The translations under genes were made by a program, and so were the position numbers. Below are positions 1 to 7,267 of a stretch of DNA of 9,239 bases, piece after piece (the first letter of the stretch is position 1; the number at the start of each line of letters is the position of its first letter). Origin of the DNA: Gemmatimonadales bacterium (GTDB lineage Bacteria; Gemmatimonadota; Gemmatimonadetes; Gemmatimonadales; GWC2-71-9); the NCBI GenBank assembly GCA_025924275.1, contig JAICEH010000071.1, positions 1 to 9,239 of the forward strand, written 5' to 3'. The notes beneath the pieces are model-generated. The model was given only the letters and a program-made list of their open reading frames with translations. It was not told the origin of the DNA and did not search any database.

Positions 1-1088
1 CCTCCGCCAGAAGTAGCCGGGGCGAGCGCCGCCTCGAGCCGGGCGAACGCCGCATCGGCCTCCGCGCCGTCCACCAGCGTCCGGAGCGCCGCCACGGCGC
101 GCCGGATGTCGGCGCCTTCCCGCTGGAACCACGCCTCGAAGAGGTCGAGCCGGGTCCGGTAGATCCGCGCCGCGATGATGCGGGCGTTGTTCACCGGGCG
201 GTCGCTCGGTTGGAGCCGCATGGTGCGCATCGCGGGGGCGACGAAGGTCGCGACTTCCTCCCGCGCCCAGGCGGCAACCTCGGCCCGCCCCGCAACCAGC
301 CCGGCGCTGTCCGGCCGCGCCCGGTACAGCCGGTCGAGCCGGCTGGCGAGCGAATCGTAGTAGGCGCCGAGCCGGATCTCGTCGTGCCAGCGATCCGCCG
401 CCCGGCGGGCACGCAGCGTGTCGCCGCGTTCGCGGAAGAAGGCCTCGGCCGCCCGATACCCCACGAGCTGCGCGAAGCTCTCGTTGAACGGCGTGGCACT
501 CCGCACGTACAGCGTATTGTGGGCGATCTCGTGGAACACGGTGGCCGCGAGCTCGACCGGGTCGGGGTCGAGCGCGGTGGACAGGAGCGGATCCTCGAAC
601 CAGCCGAGCGTCGAGAAGGCGCCCGCGGGCCGGAGCCAGGTGTCGAGGCCGCGGCCCTCGAGTTCGCGCGCGGTGCGCCGGGCCTGGTCGAGGTCGAAGA
701 AGCCCTTGTACGGTACCCGCCCGACGATGGGATACTTCCAGGTGTGCGGGCAGAGGCAGTCGGGCGGGCTGGCGGAGACGACGAGGAGCAGCGTGTCCCG
801 CCCCACATCGCTGAACTGGCGGTAGGTGCCCCCTGCCTCGAGGCCGAGCCCGGCGGCGTGGTCGCGGACCTCGAGCACCAGCCGGAAGGCGGCGCGGCGG
901 TCCTCCGGGACTCGCGGGTCGTCCACCAGGTCGGCGATCGGCCGGCGGCTCGCCAGGATCCGGAACTCCTCCGCGCCGGCGCGCGAGAGGAACCGCACCT
1001 CGTCGCTGGCCAGCCAGGCGGTGCCGTAGCTGACCATCAGCAGCACCACCACCGCCACGAAGCCCACCAGGCACCCCCTGCGGTTCAC
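1..1088 (-). CDS. Predicted membrane-anchored zinc aminopeptidase (PF10023/COG4324 family), 3' end outside the window
   Basis: The frame is open from a GTG at 1088 to the window edge, giving 362 codons with no stop. The N-terminus is a short basic stretch followed by a hydrophobic segment (about residues 6-26), so the protein is probably anchored in the inner membrane and faces the periplasm. The middle contains DCLCPHTW and GRVPYKGFF, then GWFEDPLL, and a zinc-peptidase motif HEIAH at residues 186-190 (E187 catalytic) followed by FNESFA with E203 as the likely third zinc ligand. This combination is what I recognise as the putative aminopeptidase family formerly called DUF2265. Family proteins are about this long, so little should be missing. 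The GTG overlaps the stop of the upstream barrel gene as GTGA (1088-1085) and has no clear Shine-Dalgarno sequence, which suggests translational coupling. Most members are uncharacterised, so the substrate is unknown. Family assignment is fairly certain; aminopeptidase activity is only predicted. Confidence 0.85.
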   Translation of the reverse strand, partial: MNRRGCLVGFVAVVVLLMVSYGTAWLASDEVRFLSRAGAEEFRILASRRPIADLVDDPRVPEDRRAAFRLVLEVRDHAAGLGLEAGGTYRQFSDVGRDTLLLVVSASPPDCLCPHTWKYPIVGRVPYKGFFDLDQARRTARELEGRGLDTWLRPAGAFSTLGWFEDPLLSTALDPDPVELAATVFHEIAHNTLYVRSATPFNESFAQLVGYRAAEAFFRERGDTLRARRAADRWHDEIRLGAYYDSLASRLDRLYRARPDSAGLVAGRAEVAAWAREEVATFVAPAMRTMRLQPSDRPVNNARIIAARIYRTRLDLFEAWFQREGADIRRAVAALRTLVDGAEADAAFARLEAALAPATSGG

Positions 1089-1963
1089 GGACTGAAGCGG
1101 AGCCCGAGCCGGTGCACCGGCTCGCCGAAGACGTTGCGGCGCTGGTAGGCGTAGTCGAGCCCGAATCCGGGAAAGACGAGGCCCGCGCCCGCCGAGAGCG
1201 AGGAGAGCCCCGACCCCGCGGGGACCTCGGCCGCCCCGATCCGCGCCAGCACCCCGACGCCGCCGTGGGTCACCACGCCGCCCTCGAGCCCCCCCACCCA
1301 GCGGTGCTCGTCCCCCTCGGTCCAGATCGACTCCAGCGTGCCGAGGAACCGCGGGACGCCCTGGGGATCCACGAAGTTGAGCGTGAAGCCCAGGCGCGTG
1401 ACGGTCGGCATGTCGAGCTTCCGGCCCGTGGCCCGGAGGGTCCCGATGCCCTGGACGGCCACCGCAAGGGCGGCGATGTCGAACATCGCGAAGGTGAGCC
1501 CGAGGTCGGATGTGAGGGCCCGGTTCACCTGGCCCGCGGTGTCCTCGATCGAGACGTACCGCACGTCGGCCCCGAGCGCCCCGAGGCCCCCGCGGTAGAC
1601 CAGCGCCGCCACCCAGCTCAGGTTGTCGCGTACCGTGGCGGTGTCCGCGAAGCGCAGGTACTGGGCACCGCCCGCCAGGGTGAGCGCCCCCACCCGGAGG
1701 GAGGCGGCGCCCATGCCCTGCCCCGCCCCGGCGGCGTAGTCCGACCAGGCCAGCTCCACGGTGGTCACGCGGAGCGGGGCGACCGCCGACGGGTTGTCGA
1801 ACACCGCACCGGCATACCCCGTGAGCGCCACGCCCGACCCGCCCAGCGCGGCGGACCGCACCGACGCCGGGAGCCGCGTCACGATCGGCACGACCGACGG
1901 ATCCTGGGCCCCGGCGGCCGCCGGGGCCGCGAGCGCGAGGAAGCCGAGGCGCACCGCCCTCAC
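1085..1963 (-). CDS. PorV/PorQ-like outer-membrane beta-barrel protein
   Basis: A 292-residue protein with a typical signal peptide: basic start, hydrophobic core around residues 6-17, and likely cleavage after AAAGA (residue 19) before QDP. The mature N-terminus reads RSAALGGSGVALTG and then FDNPSAVAP. This is the glycine-rich 'ALGGSG...NPSA' entry motif of the PorV/PorQ and UPF0164 branch related to FadL barrels. The rest alternates short amphipathic strands with turns and ends in YAYQRRNVF and RLGLRFSP, consistent with a beta-barrel in the outer membrane. GTG at 1963 lies two bases after the stop of the lipoprotein gene. A second in-frame GTG at 1954 would give almost the same signal peptide, so the exact start is uncertain. 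PorV/PorQ are known from type IX secretion in Bacteroidota, but relatives are widespread and nothing here proves a secretion role; it could be a channel for small hydrophobic or peptide substrates. Confidence 0.8.
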   Translation of the reverse strand: MRAVRLGFLALAAPAAAGAQDPSVVPIVTRLPASVRSAALGGSGVALTGYAGAVFDNPSAVAPLRVTTVELAWSDYAAGAGQGMGAASLRVGALTLAGGAQYLRFADTATVRDNLSWVAALVYRGGLGALGADVRYVSIEDTAGQVNRALTSDLGLTFAMFDIAALAVAVQGIGTLRATGRKLDMPTVTRLGFTLNFVDPQGVPRFLGTLESIWTEGDEHRWVGGLEGGVVTHGGVGVLARIGAAEVPAGSGLSSLSAGAGLVFPGFGLDYAYQRRNVFGEPVHRLGLRFSP

Positions 1964-1965
1964 GG

Positions 1966-3678
1966 TCAGCGGATGCGGGCCACGGCCAGGCGCGGCACCA
2001 CGGCAGCGGAGAGGGCGTCGCCGCCAGCCGCGGCGAAGCGCACCTCCGTGACCACCCCGCCGGCCGGTTGGGTCAGGATGAGGTGGCGCCCGGAGCCCCC
2101 ACGGACCACGCCCGTCCGCTCGTACGCATCGCCGTCGCTCTCGTCCGGCACGAGCGGGTACACCCGGGGGAAGACGCTGGGCCGCGACGCGTTGAGCGCG
2201 GCGAACTCGGAGCGCAGGTTCCAGCTGGTATACTGGAGACGGACGCTCCCGCCGCTCCAGCCCGGGAGGTTGTCGAGCCAGCTCGCCAGCTGCCATTGCG
2301 CCGCGAGCCGGTCGAAGGACTCCCCCGTCACGTCCTCGACGTTTTCCTGGCCCACCTGGCCGGTCTGCACCACCGCGCGGGTGAACGCGGTGCCGAGCGA
2401 GGAGCCGCCGCCGAACTGGTCCGCCAGCCAGCGGACGAACAGCCACGCGGCGCCGCGCTCCTGCAGCGTGCCGCCCGACTGCTCGGGAAACACCAGGAAG
2501 TGGTCCTCGGGCTCGACCAGGTAGTCGAAGGCGTTGGCGAAGTTGTTGAGGTGGAACTGCGTCTCCCGGTCGGGCGCCCCACCGGCGGCCACGCCGTTGT
2601 CCGGCAGCTGGCGTCCCCCGAGTTCCTCGGCGAAGTGCGAGAGCCCCTCGTTCAGCCACGTCAGCTCCGGCTGCGTGCTGCCCCGCAGCAGTCGATGCTG
2701 GTTGAAGCTGATCATGTGCTGGAATTCGTGGATGAAGGTCGGGCCGAGGGAGCGCATCGCCTCGTTCCGCGACACCGGACAGCCGGGATCGGTCGGGGCC
2801 GGCACGGCGCTGAAGAACACCTCGCCCCCGTTCGAGTTCCCGGAGGACCCCGGCAGGAGGTCGAGTCCGTAGAAGTAGCCGAGCACGCGGCTCCCGGTCA
2901 CGGAGCAGTTCGGGCTGAGGGCGTTCACGGCGTCGGTGAGCAGGATGATCACCACCCCGTTCGCGTCGATGTCCGACTCCCGTCCGAAGGCGACGGTGTC
3001 GATCCCGTACATGTTGGGCGTGGCCCCGTCGAAGAGCTGGCCCACCTCGGCGATGTCCGACGGCGTGAACCCGTCCGCCGGGACGGTGTCGTCGATGTAG
3101 ATGGCCCCCCGGATGCCGACATAGGCTGCCGTGGCCTCGACCGCCACCGTGGAGGTGCAGGAGGTGCTGCTGCAGACCCGGAAGGTGCGCTCGTCCCCGA
3201 CCACCGGCGGCGGCTCGATGAAGGGAGCCGGGGCGATCCCGAGCGCCGCCCCCGGCCTGGCGGCCGCGGCGGCCTCGAGCACCCGGAGCCGGGCGTGGAA
3301 GGCCTCGGCGTCCCCTGACTGCCGGAAGGAGGCGCCCGCCACGTGCTCGAGCCCGCCCGCCTCGCGCGCGGTGGGCGCGTCCGGCGGCGGGTCGGCCTGG
3401 AGCAGGTACGCCTCCGACACCCCCGTGGGGGTCACGACCCCGGCGCCCGAGAGGGCCACCACCGCGTATTCCGCCTCCACCGGCCCGGGCGCCGGAAAGT
3501 GGAGGCAGGAGCCGCTCAGCCGCGGGTCGACCAGGATGTGCTGGGCCGGCGCGAGGGCGACGATCGAGGCCTGGGTGCAGTCGACCGGCAGCGGCGGTTC
3601 CGGCCCGGAGGGGCCCCCGGAACTGCAGGCGGACAGCGCGAGAACGGCCAGGATGGTGAGCGGGCGGTGGGACAGCAA
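1966..3678 (-). CDS. Secreted lipoprotein with M30 (hyicolysin)-like zinc metallopeptidase domain
   Basis: A 570-residue protein. It starts with a basic/hydrophobic signal (LTILAVLALSAC) ending in a lipobox LSAC with Cys18 as the lipidation site, then a Gly/Ser/Pro linker, so it is expected to be lipid-anchored in the envelope. Past a poorly conserved N-terminal part come SDIDANGVVIILLTDAVN and YFYGLDLLPGSSGNSNGGEV. These lead to the zinc site: HEFQH at residues 317-321 (E318 catalytic) and WLNEGLSHF with E344 as third ligand. This arrangement matches peptidase family M30, whose founder is staphylococcal hyicolysin. A C-terminal beta-rich region of about 150 residues follows. There are several cysteines, suited to disulphides outside the cytoplasm. 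I chose the TTG start because it places the lipobox 18 residues in and has GGAG seven bases upstream; an earlier in-frame ATG at 3870 would read back through the dnaE gene. It is first in a three-gene operon with a barrel and an aminopeptidase. Confidence 0.85.
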   Translation of the reverse strand: MLSHRPLTILAVLALSACSSGGPSGPEPPLPVDCTQASIVALAPAQHILVDPRLSGSCLHFPAPGPVEAEYAVVALSGAGVVTPTGVSEAYLLQADPPPDAPTAREAGGLEHVAGASFRQSGDAEAFHARLRVLEAAAAARPGAALGIAPAPFIEPPPVVGDERTFRVCSSTSCTSTVAVEATAAYVGIRGAIYIDDTVPADGFTPSDIAEVGQLFDGATPNMYGIDTVAFGRESDIDANGVVIILLTDAVNALSPNCSVTGSRVLGYFYGLDLLPGSSGNSNGGEVFFSAVPAPTDPGCPVSRNEAMRSLGPTFIHEFQHMISFNQHRLLRGSTQPELTWLNEGLSHFAEELGGRQLPDNGVAAGGAPDRETQFHLNNFANAFDYLVEPEDHFLVFPEQSGGTLQERGAAWLFVRWLADQFGGGSSLGTAFTRAVVQTGQVGQENVEDVTGESFDRLAAQWQLASWLDNLPGWSGGSVRLQYTSWNLRSEFAALNASRPSVFPRVYPLVPDESDGDAYERTGVVRGGSGRHLILTQPAGGVVTEVRFAAAGGDALSAAVVPRLAVARIR

Positions 3679-3685
3679 ACTGGAT

Positions 3686-3689
3686 CTCC
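3686..3689 (-). promoter_or_regulatory. Ribosome binding site that supports the TTG start of the M30-like lipoprotein
   Basis: On the minus strand GGAG is followed by a seven-base spacer and then TTG CTG. This is the only good Shine-Dalgarno match near the lipobox signal peptide, and no ATG or GTG start in this frame gives a sensible signal sequence. It therefore decides the rare TTG start at 3678. Confidence 0.6.
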
Positions 3690-3701
3690 GGAAGGCGGCT
3701 G

Positions 3702-3715
3702 GCCACCGAGGTGGC
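3702..3715. repeat. 14-bp palindrome GCCACC-GA-GGTGGC in the leader of the protease operon
   Basis: Two perfect six-base inverted arms separated by two bases. It lies about +4 to +17 from the predicted minus-strand transcription start and 12 bases before the GGAG ribosome site. As DNA it could be an operator for a dimeric repressor. As RNA it could form a five-pair hairpin with a four-base loop. In GC-rich DNA a six-base inverted repeat can also arise by chance, so the function is unproven. Confidence 0.4.
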
Positions 3716-3725
3716 GAAGCGGTGT

Positions 3726-3755
3726 AAGATAAGGCACAGCAACGGCTTTTGACAA
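3726..3755 (-). promoter_or_regulatory. Sigma70-type promoter for the protease/barrel/aminopeptidase operon
   Basis: Read on the minus strand, TTGTCA (3755-3750) and TATCTT (3731-3726) are separated by 18 bases. Each hexamer has five of six consensus bases by eye. The start site should fall near 3719, giving a leader of about 41 bases to the TTG start. It sits in the only AT-richer patch of the region. Its -35 hexamer overlaps the opposing dnaE -35 hexamer. Confidence 0.6.
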
Positions 3756-3777
3756 TCGTGTGCACCGCCGGTAGCTT
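3749..3777 (+). promoter_or_regulatory. Sigma70-type promoter of dnaE, apparently giving a leaderless mRNA
   Basis: A perfect -35 hexamer TTGACA (3749-3754) is followed after exactly 17 bases by TAGCTT (3772-3777), which keeps the first, second and last bases of the -10 consensus. Seven bases then separate the -10 from the dnaE ATG at 3785, so the start site should be at or next to the A of ATG. No Shine-Dalgarno sequence is present in front of the ATG, which agrees with leaderless translation. Confidence 0.55.
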
Positions 3778-3784
3778 CCCGCCG

Positions 3785-6700
3785 ATGGCCTTTGCCCACC
3801 TCCACACGCACAGCGAGTATTCCCTCCTCGACGGGGCCAATCGCATCCCGGAGCTGGTGGCGCACGTCAAGGCGCTGGGGATGGACAGCCTGGCGGTGAC
3901 CGACCACGGAAACCTGCACGCCGCCCGGGCCTTCTACGACGAGGCCCGGCAGCAGGGCGTCCGTCCGATCCTCGGCTTCGAGGCCTACCTCGCCTTCGGC
4001 TCGCGGCGGGAGATGCAGAAGCCGGCCTGGGCCCCGGCCCAGTACAGCCACCTGGTCCTCCTCGCCGCCAACCGCACCGGCTACCGGAACCTGGTGCGCC
4101 TCTCCTCGATCGGCTTCACGGAGGGGTTCTACCGGCGCCCCCGGATCGACCGGGAGGTGCTGGCCCGGCACGCGGACGGACTCGTCTGCCTCGCCGCCTG
4201 CCTCTCGGGCGAGGTGGCCCTGTGGCTCCGTCAGGGGCAGTACGGGAAGGCGCGGGACACCGCCGCCTGGTTCGCCACCACCTTCGGGGAGGGCAACTTC
4301 TGGCTCGAGATGCAGAAGCACGGGATCCCGGAGGAGGACCTCGTGGCGGAGGGGATGCTTCGGCTGGGCGCGGAGCTCGGCCTCGGCGTGGTGGCCACGA
4401 ACGACGCCCACTACCTCCGGCGGGAGGACGCGGAGGCGCATGACGTGCTGCTGGCGATCGGGACCGGCGCCGACCTCGACGACCCCAAGCGCTTCCGCTT
4501 CACCGGCGAGGAGTCCTACGTGAAGAGCGAGGCGGAGATGCGCCAGCTCTTCCCCGACCATCCCGAGGCACTCGCCGCCACGCAGGCCGTGGCGGACCGC
4601 TGCGAGTTCGACTTCGAGAAGCGCTACTTCGTCCCCGCCTTCCCGCGTCCGGCCGGCTACGCGACCGACGAGGCCCTGCTCCGCGACCTGGCCGAGCGCG
4701 GCGCGGAGGCCCGCTATGGCGCGCCGCTCCCGGCGGCGGCGCGCGAGCGGCTGGAGTACGAGCTCGGGGTCATCAACGGCGCGGGCTACGCCGGCTACTT
4801 CCTGATCGTGCAGGACTTCATCGCGGCGGCGCGGGAGCGCGGGATTCCCGTCGGGCCGGGGCGCGGGTCGGCGGCGGGCTCGCTGGTCGCCTACGCCCTG
4901 GGCATCACCACGGTGGACCCGCTCCGGTTCGACCTCCTGTTCGAGCGGTTCCTGAACCCGTCGCGGGTCTCGATGCCGGACATCGACGTCGACTTCTGCT
5001 TCGAGCGCCGCGGGGAAGTCATCGAGTACGTGCGCCAGCGCTACGGGCGCGACAGCGTGGGCCAGATCATCACCTTCGGGACGATGAAGGCGCGCGCGGC
5101 CGTCAAGGACGTGGCCCGGGTGCTCAAGGTCCCCCCCGGCGAGGCCGACCGGATCACCAAGCTGATCCCCTCGGGCCCGGCCTACAGTCTCTCGCTGCCG
5201 GAGGCGGTGGAGCGGGTGGACGAGCTGCGGGATCTGGTCCGCTCCGACCCCACCTACCAGCGGATGATGCGGCTCGCGAGCCGCATCGAGGGGATCTCCC
5301 GCCACGCCTCGGTCCACGCGGCGGGGGTGGTGATCGCGCCGGGCCCGCTGGCCGAGTATGTCCCGGTGTGCACCGCGCCCACCAAGGGCGCGGGCCAGTC
5401 GGCCGACGGGGAGGACGCGATCATCTGCCAGTACGAGATGAACGCGCTGGAGCGGGTCGGGATGCTCAAGATGGACCTCCTGGGCCTCAAGACGCTCACC
5501 GTGATCCACGATGCGGTGACGATGATCCGGGAGCGGACCGGTGCGGCGGTGGACGTCGAGGCGCTCCCGTTCGACGACCCGGCGGTCTACGAGCTGCTCC
5601 GGCGCGGGCGGACCGGCGGCGTGTTCCAGTTCGAGTCGCCCCTCGCCACCGACACCCTTCGGGCGATGCGCTGCGACCGGTTCGACGACCTGGTCGCGTC
5701 CAATGCCCTGCTGCGCCCCGGGCCGCTCGATGCGGGGATGCACCTCGTCTTCATCCGTCGGAAGCTCGGCCAGGAGGCGGTGCGCTACGCGCACCCGCTC
5801 CTGGAGGAGGTGCTCGAGCCCACCTACGGCGTCATCACCTACCAGGAGCAGGTGATGCGGATCGCGAACGTGCTGGCGGGCTTCTCGCTCGCCGAGGCGG
5901 ACGTGCTCCGGAAGGCGGTGGGCAAGAAGGACCAGGAGCTGGCCAACCAGGAGGTGGCCAAGTTCGTGGAGCGGGCGGTGGCGCAGGGGCACGCCCGGCC
6001 GATGGTCGAGGAGATCGGCCGGCAGATCGTCACCTTCGGCCGGTACGGGTTCAACAAGTCCCACTCGGTGGCCTACTCGGTCCTGTCCTACCAGACCGCG
6101 TGGCTCAAGGCGCACCACCCGGCGGAGTTCATGGCGGCGCTCCTGTCCTCCGAGATCGGGAACACCGACAAGGTGGTGCAGTACATCAACGAGGCGCGGG
6201 AGCTCGGGCTCGAGGTGCTGCCGCCGGACGTGAACGAGTCGGGCTTCAAGTTCACCGTCGTGGGGGACCGCCGGATCCGGTTCGGCCTTGGGGCCATCCG
6301 GAACGTGGGCCGCGGCGTGATCGAGTCCATCATCGAGGGGCGGCGCGCCGGGCGGTACGCCGCCCTCGGGGACCTGGTGCGGCGGGTGGACCTGCGGCTG
6401 GCCAACCGGCGGGTGCTCGAGTCGCTGGTGGCGGCCGGGGCGTGCGACGGGCTCGACGGGCACCGCGCACAGCTCGCTGCGGGCCTCGACGCGGTCCTGG
6501 CATCGGCCCAGCTGGAGCAGCAGGAGCGCGAGGCGGGCCAGGCCTCCCTCTTCGGCGAGGCGGCCCCCGAGGCCTCTCCCGCCACCCAGGGGCTCCCGGA
6601 GGTGCCGCCCTGGCCGGAGGCAGAGCGGCTGGCGCGGGAGAAGGAGCTGCTCGGCTTCTTCATCTCCGGGCACCCGCTCGAGCGGTTCCGGGCGGAGGTC

Positions 6701-7267
6701 GAGCTGTTCGGGACCCGCACCACCGCCACGCTCGGCGAGTGGAGCGAGCACCCGGTCACGATCGCGGCGGTGGTCACCGCGGTGAAGCGACAGATCTCGA
6801 AGAAGACCGGCAAGGAGTACGCCCGCGTGACCCTGGAGGACTTCCACGGGACCGCCGAGGCGATCGTCTTTCCCGAGGCCTGGGCCCGGCTCAACCAGGC
6901 GGTCGTCCCCGACGCCGCGGTGCTGCTCACCGGCGGCTTCAGCCCCCGGGACCGGGGGGAGGACCGCGCCCCCTTCGTGGTGGAGGGCGCGCGGCCGCTT
7001 CCCGAGCTCAAGCGCACCGGCGCGCTGGCGCTCAACCTCCGGTGGCGGGCGCCGGCCGCCCCGCGACCCGACGACGTGCGGGCGGCGGCGGCGCTCTTCG
7101 CGTCGCACCCGGGGGCCGCGCCGGTCTATATTGAGTGGAACGACGGCAACGGGGAGTCCCTGCGGCTCCGGTCCCGACGCGTGCGCGTCGCGCCGGAGGA
7201 GGACCTCGTGCGCGCCCTCCGCGACCTGTTCGGCGCGGACGCCGTGACCCTCGTCAAGGCGGGCTGA
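3785..7267 (+). CDS. dnaE: DNA polymerase III alpha subunit (replicative DNA polymerase)
   Basis: A 1160-residue C-family polymerase that synthesises the chromosome as the catalytic subunit of the replisome; the length equals that of E. coli DnaE. The N-terminal PHP domain (about 1-270) opens with HLHTHSEYSLLDGA. It keeps the metal ligands H7, H9, D16, H41, E66, H89, C139, D207 and H209. The palm has GPGRGSAAGSL and the catalytic aspartates D399 and D401 in PDIDVDF, with the third, D564, in KMDLLGL. The fingers include YGFNKSHSVAYSVLSYQTAW. A helix-hairpin-helix region follows (FGLGAIRNVG onward), then a beta-clamp motif QASLF at 919-923, an OB fold (VTIAAVVTAVKRQ...) and a C-terminal tau-binding-type domain. 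I chose ATG 3785 because family members begin with M-x-F-x-HLHTH; the earlier in-frame TTG at 3749 lies inside the promoter. It is the first gene of the operon and abuts accA. Confidence 0.97.
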   Translation: MAFAHLHTHSEYSLLDGANRIPELVAHVKALGMDSLAVTDHGNLHAARAFYDEARQQGVRPILGFEAYLAFGSRREMQKPAWAPAQYSHLVLLAANRTGYRNLVRLSSIGFTEGFYRRPRIDREVLARHADGLVCLAACLSGEVALWLRQGQYGKARDTAAWFATTFGEGNFWLEMQKHGIPEEDLVAEGMLRLGAELGLGVVATNDAHYLRREDAEAHDVLLAIGTGADLDDPKRFRFTGEESYVKSEAEMRQLFPDHPEALAATQAVADRCEFDFEKRYFVPAFPRPAGYATDEALLRDLAERGAEARYGAPLPAAARERLEYELGVINGAGYAGYFLIVQDFIAAARERGIPVGPGRGSAAGSLVAYALGITTVDPLRFDLLFERFLNPSRVSMPDIDVDFCFERRGEVIEYVRQRYGRDSVGQIITFGTMKARAAVKDVARVLKVPPGEADRITKLIPSGPAYSLSLPEAVERVDELRDLVRSDPTYQRMMRLASRIEGISRHASVHAAGVVIAPGPLAEYVPVCTAPTKGAGQSADGEDAIICQYEMNALERVGMLKMDLLGLKTLTVIHDAVTMIRERTGAAVDVEALPFDDPAVYELLRRGRTGGVFQFESPLATDTLRAMRCDRFDDLVASNALLRPGPLDAGMHLVFIRRKLGQEAVRYAHPLLEEVLEPTYGVITYQEQVMRIANVLAGFSLAEADVLRKAVGKKDQELANQEVAKFVERAVAQGHARPMVEEIGRQIVTFGRYGFNKSHSVAYSVLSYQTAWLKAHHPAEFMAALLSSEIGNTDKVVQYINEARELGLEVLPPDVNESGFKFTVVGDRRIRFGLGAIRNVGRGVIESIIEGRRAGRYAALGDLVRRVDLRLANRRVLESLVAAGACDGLDGHRAQLAAGLDAVLASAQLEQQEREAGQASLFGEAAPEASPATQGLPEVPPWPEAERLAREKELLGFFISGHPLERFRAEVELFGTRTTATLGEWSEHPVTIAAVVTAVKRQISKKTGKEYARVTLEDFHGTAEAIVFPEAWARLNQAVVPDAAVLLTGGFSPRDRGEDRAPFVVEGARPLPELKRTGALALNLRWRAPAAPRPDDVRAAAALFASHPGAAPVYIEWNDGNGESLRLRSRRVRVAPEEDLVRALRDLFGADAVTLVKAG

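Noticed and set aside
210..1148. Plus-strand open frame of 312 codons opposite the aminopeptidase gene.
   Set aside because: The minus strand carries clear family motifs (HEIAH, FNESFA, WKYPIVGRVPYKGFF), while this frame has no domain and biased composition.
3749..3784. Upstream TTG start for dnaE adding 12 residues.
   Set aside because: The codons overlap the TTGACA promoter, the added residues do not resemble family N-termini, and DnaE proteins begin at the M-x-F-x-HLHTH position found at 3785.
3679..3870. Longer N-terminus for the M30-like lipoprotein starting from the ATG at 3870.
   Set aside because: It would run through the promoter region and antisense to the conserved dnaE start, and would bury the lipoprotein signal 64 residues inside the protein.
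7127..7132. TATATT near the 3' end of dnaE as a possible -10 of an internal promoter for accA.
   Set aside because: It stands out as AT-rich, but no convincing -35 lies 16-18 bases upstream, and it encodes part of the DnaE tail (VYIEWND). A mapped transcript start near 7139 would be needed.
5368..7134. Plus-strand open frame of 588 codons overlapping dnaE in another frame.
   Set aside because: It is Gly/Arg/Ala/Pro-rich throughout, which is typical of the alternate frame of a GC-rich gene, and dnaE is unambiguous here.
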